A stretch of DNA of 32,638 nt from Rozella allomycis CSF55. Its lineage: Eukaryota; Rozellomycota. The translations under genes were made by a program, and so were the position numbers. The stretch spans positions 1 through 32,638 of the forward strand of contig KE560857.1 in NCBI GenBank assembly GCA_000442015.1, read 5' to 3'. The notes beneath the pieces were generated by a model. It was not told the DNA's origin and made no database searches. It worked only from the letters and a program-made list of their open reading frames with translations. Positions 32,030 to 32,638 of this stretch are shown here, one piece after another (position 1 is the first letter of the stretch; each line of letters starts with the position of its first letter).

Positions 32030-32638
32030 TCATATCTGAATTTATCAACGGAATAGAAACCGGATATTAAGTTATTGGGACCATCAGAATGCAAAACCTT
32101 TACTATATCTCCTACGAACTCTTAATCTTTTCCAGCCTTCCAGTCAATAGACTTTACTTTTCGTCTATTCATTTTGTAACATATATTGCATCTTTGAGCC
32201 AAAAACAGCCAACCTAGTGCCCAGTTGTTGGTGCAAGAACCTAATTTTGCTGATGTAAGCCTTGATTTGACCTGGCACAAATAGTCCATTTGAATTGCTG
32301 TAAAAAGTTAATGCAAGTAAAATTTGTTAAATCATTTAGCGCAAATGGCTCAAAAATACCCACGCGCTTTACGGCTACCCTGTACCCAAGGATGAAGGAT
32401 AAAGGAAATTGTTCCTTTAAAATCATTGTTCACTAGTGTACACTTCACATTATTAAGTAATTTTTTATTGATACTCTTCCCATTCTAGATTGACGTATTC
32501 TATGGCGGTATCAAATTACCGACTCAATTGAATATCCATAATAAAACAACAGAATACATATATATTTAGATAGAAATTGGAAAAAGTAAAACGACTATGC
32601 AAATTTTATTAATTAGATAGATTTAATTGAACAACACC
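32030..32638. other. Right-edge stretch with unassigned minus-strand ORF pieces
   Basis: On the minus strand between about 32190 and 32030 a frame reads RCNICYKMNRRKVKSIDWK and, after one in-frame stop, EFVGDIVKVLHSDGPNNLI. These look like parts of one zinc-finger plus SH3/Tudor-like protein, but no splice removes the stop. From 32426 to 32241 another minus frame contains a stop-free 30-nt GT-AG candidate. Neither gives a recognisable family. I see no promoter, RNA gene or terminal repeat. Confidence 0.3.

Noticed and set aside
31714-32070. Plus-strand 118-codon open frame
   Set aside because: It lies opposite the Mss4-like minus-strand fragment, has no family resemblance and a random composition.

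Overview
The window is eukaryotic nuclear DNA: AT-rich, gene-dense (about 22 protein genes in 30 kb, standard stop codons), with genes packed on both strands and often only 15 to 150 bp apart. Almost every gene is cut by tiny spliceosomal introns. I placed 66 introns by matching reading frame to protein family; 62 of them are 26-32 nt long and none is shorter than 26 nt. All multi-exon models that I could close add up to whole numbers of codons. The gene set (HSF, KDM4-type demethylase, BRPF/Nto1, Rrp6, FxFG nucleoporin, Uba4, a YeeE/YedE transporter) points to an opisthokont, most likely an early-diverging fungus of the Rozella/aphelid kind. That placement is inference only.

Layout. 1-720: partial leucine-rich-repeat gene with a tandem duplication and an N in the assembly. 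828-3060: glutamine-dependent NAD synthetase. 3103-3783: Gar1 (H/ACA snoRNP). 4044-5917: RBM25/Snu71-like U1 snRNP splicing factor. 6023-6672: unknown membrane protein. 6801-9127: BRPF/Nto1-like PHD-bromodomain protein. 9278-11701: Rrp6 exosome nuclease. 11729-12310: secreted Reeler-domain protein. 12452-13489: heat-shock factor. 13565-15119: proteasome lid subunit Rpn5/PSMD12. 15135-16362: CRAL-TRIO protein with a C-terminal membrane anchor. 16864-17809: START protein, also C-terminally anchored. 18116-18840: two small unknown genes. 18927-19877: YeeE/YedE sulfur transporter. 19912-20151: small unknown gene. 20275-23243: FxFG nucleoporin with 19 identical 30-bp repeats. 23393-24911: KDM4-type JmjN/JmjC demethylase. 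25171-26199: fibrillarin. 26320-27639: Uba4/MOCS3. 27652-29065: USP10/Ubp3-type deubiquitinase. 29128-29700: UspA-type universal stress protein. 29766-29838: tRNA-Lys(UUU). 29839-32638: gene-poor, decayed stretch with a hAT transposase remnant, an intronless ASCH-domain gene and an Mss4/Dss4-like fragment.

The genes are mainly housekeeping: ribosome and snoRNA biogenesis (Gar1, fibrillarin, Rrp6), splicing (RBM25), chromatin (BRPF, KDM4), proteostasis (HSF, Rpn5, USP10, Uba4), nuclear transport (nucleoporin) and lipid transfer (CRAL-TRIO, START). The most unusual signal is the intron system. The length floor is sharp: AG dinucleotides at intron positions 10 to 25 are skipped again and again in favour of one at position 26 or later. 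A second notable point is the parallel design of GAR1 and fibrillarin, which both have a 16-nt first exon followed by a 74-75-nt intron.
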